DNA of 13,531 nucleotides from DASPTR01 sp964475545 (GTDB taxonomy: Archaea; Thermoproteota; Bathyarchaeia; Bathyarchaeales; Bathycorpusculaceae): NCBI GenBank assembly GCA_964475545.1, contig CAYYXF010000029.1, positions 1-13,531 of the forward strand. Reading direction: 5' to 3'. Numbering within the stretch: the first letter of the stretch is position 1; the number at the start of each line of letters is the position of its first letter. The position numbers and the translations under genes were made by a program. Positions 11,565 through 13,531 of the stretch are shown here, piece by piece. The notes under the pieces were generated by a model, which was not told the origin of the DNA, searched no databases, and worked only from the letters and a program-made list of their open reading frames with translations.

Positions 11565-13178
11565 CTACCTATTGACAAGGTGTTCAGGCATTTTCACCCA
11601 GACTTTCTCACTTTCCTCTATGTGAGGCTGAATAGGAAGCATTACAGTGAACGTGCTTCCCTTACCACTGGTGCTTCTTGCATAGATTTTGGCACCATGT
11701 GCCTCAACGAAGCGTTTGCAGATAGGCAGGCCGAATCCCATTCCTTTGGCTTTAGTTGTGAAGAGCGGCCTGAAAATACCCTTCAAAGTTTCCTCCGACA
11801 TGCCAATCCCTGTATCTGAGAAAACAATTTCCAGATCACCGTCTGATTCTCTACTTTCTATTGTCAGTTTGCCGCCTTTGGGCATGGCGTCGACAGCGTT
11901 CTTGATTATATTGACAAAGACTCTCTTCATTTTGTCTGTGTCAACTTTTATCTCCAGCTTATTCCTTGTCAGATCTGCTACTCGAATTTTTTTGGGAATT
12001 TTGACAGCGGACATGGCTTCCTTTATTAGCAATCTGGGGTTGCTCTCATTCAAATCAAGCTTCATCTCCTTTGAGTATTCCAGGAGGTCGTTTATGATCT
12101 TGTTCGAGTTCTGGATGTCCTTCTCGATGATTTTGAACATTTCTTTCGATTTGCCATTCATTTTCGAGTCGCATTTTGTCTTAAGATAGTAGGTGGCGCC
12201 TGCGATGCCAGTTAACGGGTTGCGCAGGTCGTGACCAATCGTGGCCGCCAACTCTCCTATAGCAGCAAGCCTTTCGGACTTGAGAAGTTGTTGCTGCATT
12301 TCCTTCAGCTGTTTGGTTCGCTCTTCTACTTTTTCTTCCAAGTGTTGCGCATATTCTTTGACTTGCTGCATCAGTTTTGCGTTTTCGATGGCTGTGGCGG
12401 CTTGATGGACGAACAGTTCAAGAGGGGCAAGTGATTCTCCGGTTGGACGTCGGCCATCTTCAGGGTCATCCATACTCATTATGCCGACGACTTTGCCGTC
12501 GGGCAATCGCAAGGGTATATACAGCAAATCCTCAGGATTCCAGTCAACCGTCTCCTCCTTTTTCATCTTACTTGGGACTGCGTGTTTGAACTGTTCTTGG
12601 ACAAGTGGGTCACTCCAGGGCAGATAGTAGAACTCACCTAAACGATACTTTTCAAACATAGAACTCAGACGTCTACGCAATACTTCACCGGATGGCTGAT
12701 GACCCCTCAGGTGCTCTTCTTCTTCCTTCGTTAGTCCTGCTGCTACAACATCTGTTGTTTCCAGGTTTTCGTCCTTCAGAGTTATGACAGCTCTTCTCCA
12801 TCCCTGCTCGCAAACAACTTCTAGAATGGTTTGCAGTCGCTTGTGGAGATCCGTTGGGCTGAGCAGAACCGCAGAGCTTTTCATCAAACCCGACATCTTC
12901 TTCGAGATGTTCCGATAGTTTCCTTCACTCTCTCGCAAGGCTTTTTCCATTTGTTTGCGTTCGGTGATGTCCCTGAATATCCCCTGAAGCACTTTTTTAC
13001 CTCTAAGCTCAATGAGATTGGCTTTTATTGCTACTTCCTTGATTTCACCTCTTTTCGTGATGACCTGTGTTTCCAGAACCTGTCCTTCTCTTTCTTTGAT
13101 GTGCTGCTTGAAAGTCCTGCTTATTCCCTCTTCAACGATTTCTTGCTGGGGATGGAGGATCCGCTGGTATGCGCTCAA
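11565..13178 (-). CDS. Soluble sensor histidine kinase (shortened PAS, GAF, HisKA, HATPase)
   Basis: A 537-residue kinase without membrane segments. Residues 1-75 are the second half of a PAS domain ending in GIFRDITERKQMEKALRESE. Residues about 97-268 form a GAF-like domain (IPLRLPDGKVVGIMSM at 221-236), and 268-300 a coiled coil. HisKA holds the phospho-acceptor H316 in IGHDLRNPL. The ATPase has the N box with N427 (NIIKNAVDAMP), G1 DTGIGM (455-460), an F box near FRPLFTT (469-475) and G2 GMGFGLP (479-485). The only in-frame start is TTG 13178; upstream codons stay open to a stop at 13229 and read ERDYVENSPSV, the usual beginning of a PAS domain, so the PAS core seems to be missing. No response regulator adjoins it. 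It may phosphorylate a regulator encoded elsewhere. Confidence 0.85.
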   Translation of the reverse strand: MSAYQRILHPQQEIVEEGISRTFKQHIKEREGQVLETQVITKRGEIKEVAIKANLIELRGKKVLQGIFRDITERKQMEKALRESEGNYRNISKKMSGLMKSSAVLLSPTDLHKRLQTILEVVCEQGWRRAVITLKDENLETTDVVAAGLTKEEEEHLRGHQPSGEVLRRRLSSMFEKYRLGEFYYLPWSDPLVQEQFKHAVPSKMKKEETVDWNPEDLLYIPLRLPDGKVVGIMSMDDPEDGRRPTGESLAPLELFVHQAATAIENAKLMQQVKEYAQHLEEKVEERTKQLKEMQQQLLKSERLAAIGELAATIGHDLRNPLTGIAGATYYLKTKCDSKMNGKSKEMFKIIEKDIQNSNKIINDLLEYSKEMKLDLNESNPRLLIKEAMSAVKIPKKIRVADLTRNKLEIKVDTDKMKRVFVNIIKNAVDAMPKGGKLTIESRESDGDLEIVFSDTGIGMSEETLKGIFRPLFTTKAKGMGFGLPICKRFVEAHGAKIYARSTSGKGSTFTVMLPIQPHIEESEKVWVKMPEHLVNR

Positions 13179-13531
13179 TACACTGGGCGAATTCTCGACG
13201 TAATCCCTTTCGACGTTTTTTCTGTTTCATTTTTGGATCATCATTTCGTTCATTGCGCATCTTCAATTCGCACCCCGTGAAATGGTATATTTGAAAAACG
13301 ATGTATTCAAGGTTTTTGCGGCTACATGTTGATGCGTAGCGAGCAACAGCCTTCATGGGGATTGATGCCTAGACGGGTTCAAGTCAGCCTCCTTTCCAAG
13401 ACCTACGTGTGAGAGAGTTCGAATCTTTCCTGGGCTACCATGAAACCCTACTCAGGTTGGCGTTCAAACTCTCAACTCAATGATGGTGCGGGAATTATTG
13501 ATGGCTTTCTCTCTACCGCGCCAATTGTTGC
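13179..13531. other. Right-edge region without an assignable gene
   Basis: No convincing gene is seen. A plus frame opens at ATG 13440 (MKPYSGWRSNSQ onward) and stays open to the edge, and two minus frames enter from the edge and end after about 20 residues (ending PAPSLS and IIELRV). Each is too short to choose between. A tRNA 3'-half-like motif is listed separately. Confidence 0.5.
13413..13440 (+). other. tRNA 3'-half-like fragment (T arm, acceptor strand, CCA)
   Basis: GAGAG-TTCGAAT-CTTTC is a proper five-pair T arm with a consensus loop. It is followed by seven bases CTGGGCT, A in the discriminator place and CCA. No matching 5' acceptor strand (AGCCCAG or a wobble form), D arm or anticodon arm was found upstream within the usual distance, so it is not an intact tRNA. 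It could be an integration remnant, a split-tRNA 3' half, or chance. Confidence 0.25.

Noticed and set aside
11508..11819. Plus-strand frame over the kinase 3' end
   Set aside because: It mostly overlaps the histidine kinase ATPase domain in antisense and shows no recognisable motif.
13132..13356. Minus-strand basic frame upstream of the kinase, considered as a frameshifted PAS N-terminus
   Set aside because: Its translation (MKAVARYAST onward, rich in Lys/Arg) contains no PAS-like sequence, so joining it would not restore the domain.
1..13531. CRISPR array or insertion sequence
   Set aside because: No regularly spaced long direct repeats, no transposase-like protein and no paired terminal inverted repeats were seen.

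Overview
The window reads as archaeal. Promoters look like BRE/TATA elements about 25 bp from the transcript start, and several messages appear leaderless or nearly so. The tRNA-Val gene carries an intron at the archaeal position 37/38. Protein types (a 4Fe-4S aldo/keto reductase, a soluble PAS-GAF histidine kinase, an M3 oligopeptidase, an eRF1/Pelota-domain protein) and the moderate GC content fit an uncultured anaerobic archaeon of the Bathyarchaeia/Thermoproteota kind. That placement is inference, since no rRNA is present.

Layout. Positions 1-1343 hold the start of a leftward gene cut by the edge, a rhomboid protease and a small zinc-ribbon protein, all on the minus strand. Positions 1429-2282 form an RNA-rich stretch: intron-containing tRNA-Val(CAC) on minus, a possible 35-residue membrane peptide, a previously unnamed 75-nt structured RNA candidate with its own TATA box, and tRNA-Phe(GAA). 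Positions 2283-3994 look like a small insertion at the 3' end of tRNA-Phe. It carries an AbiE-type toxin-antitoxin pair on minus and is closed by an 11-bp copy of the tRNA end; its promoter holds two identical-architecture 26-bp repeats that look like operators. Positions 4056-7329 are a two-gene minus-strand operon of a glycyl radical activase followed by a glycyl radical enzyme, whose active-site spacing matches trans-4-hydroxyproline dehydratase (HypD/HypE). On plus follow an eRF1/Pelota-like protein lacking the N-terminal domain and the GGQ motif (7468-8208) and an M3 peptidase (8310-10103). The peptidase converges on a minus-strand Fe-S aldo/keto reductase (10127-11293) across a shared hairpin. 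A minus-strand histidine kinase with a shortened PAS domain (11565-13178) comes last. The final 350 bases hold only a tRNA 3'-half-like motif and undecided open frames.

How the genes fit together. The glycyl radical system and the cluster-bearing reductase point to strict anaerobiosis. Oligopeptide cleavage by the M3 peptidase and hydroxyproline dehydration to pyrroline-5-carboxylate would fit a peptide- or detrital-protein-using metabolism, although the genes are not one operon and no pyrroline-5-carboxylate reductase is in view. The AbiE pair is probably a mobile defence or addiction cassette. The kinase has no response regulator beside it.

The most unusual signals are the 75-nt RNA, the AbiE cassette with its tRNA-end repeat, the paired operators, and the archaeal HypD-like system.
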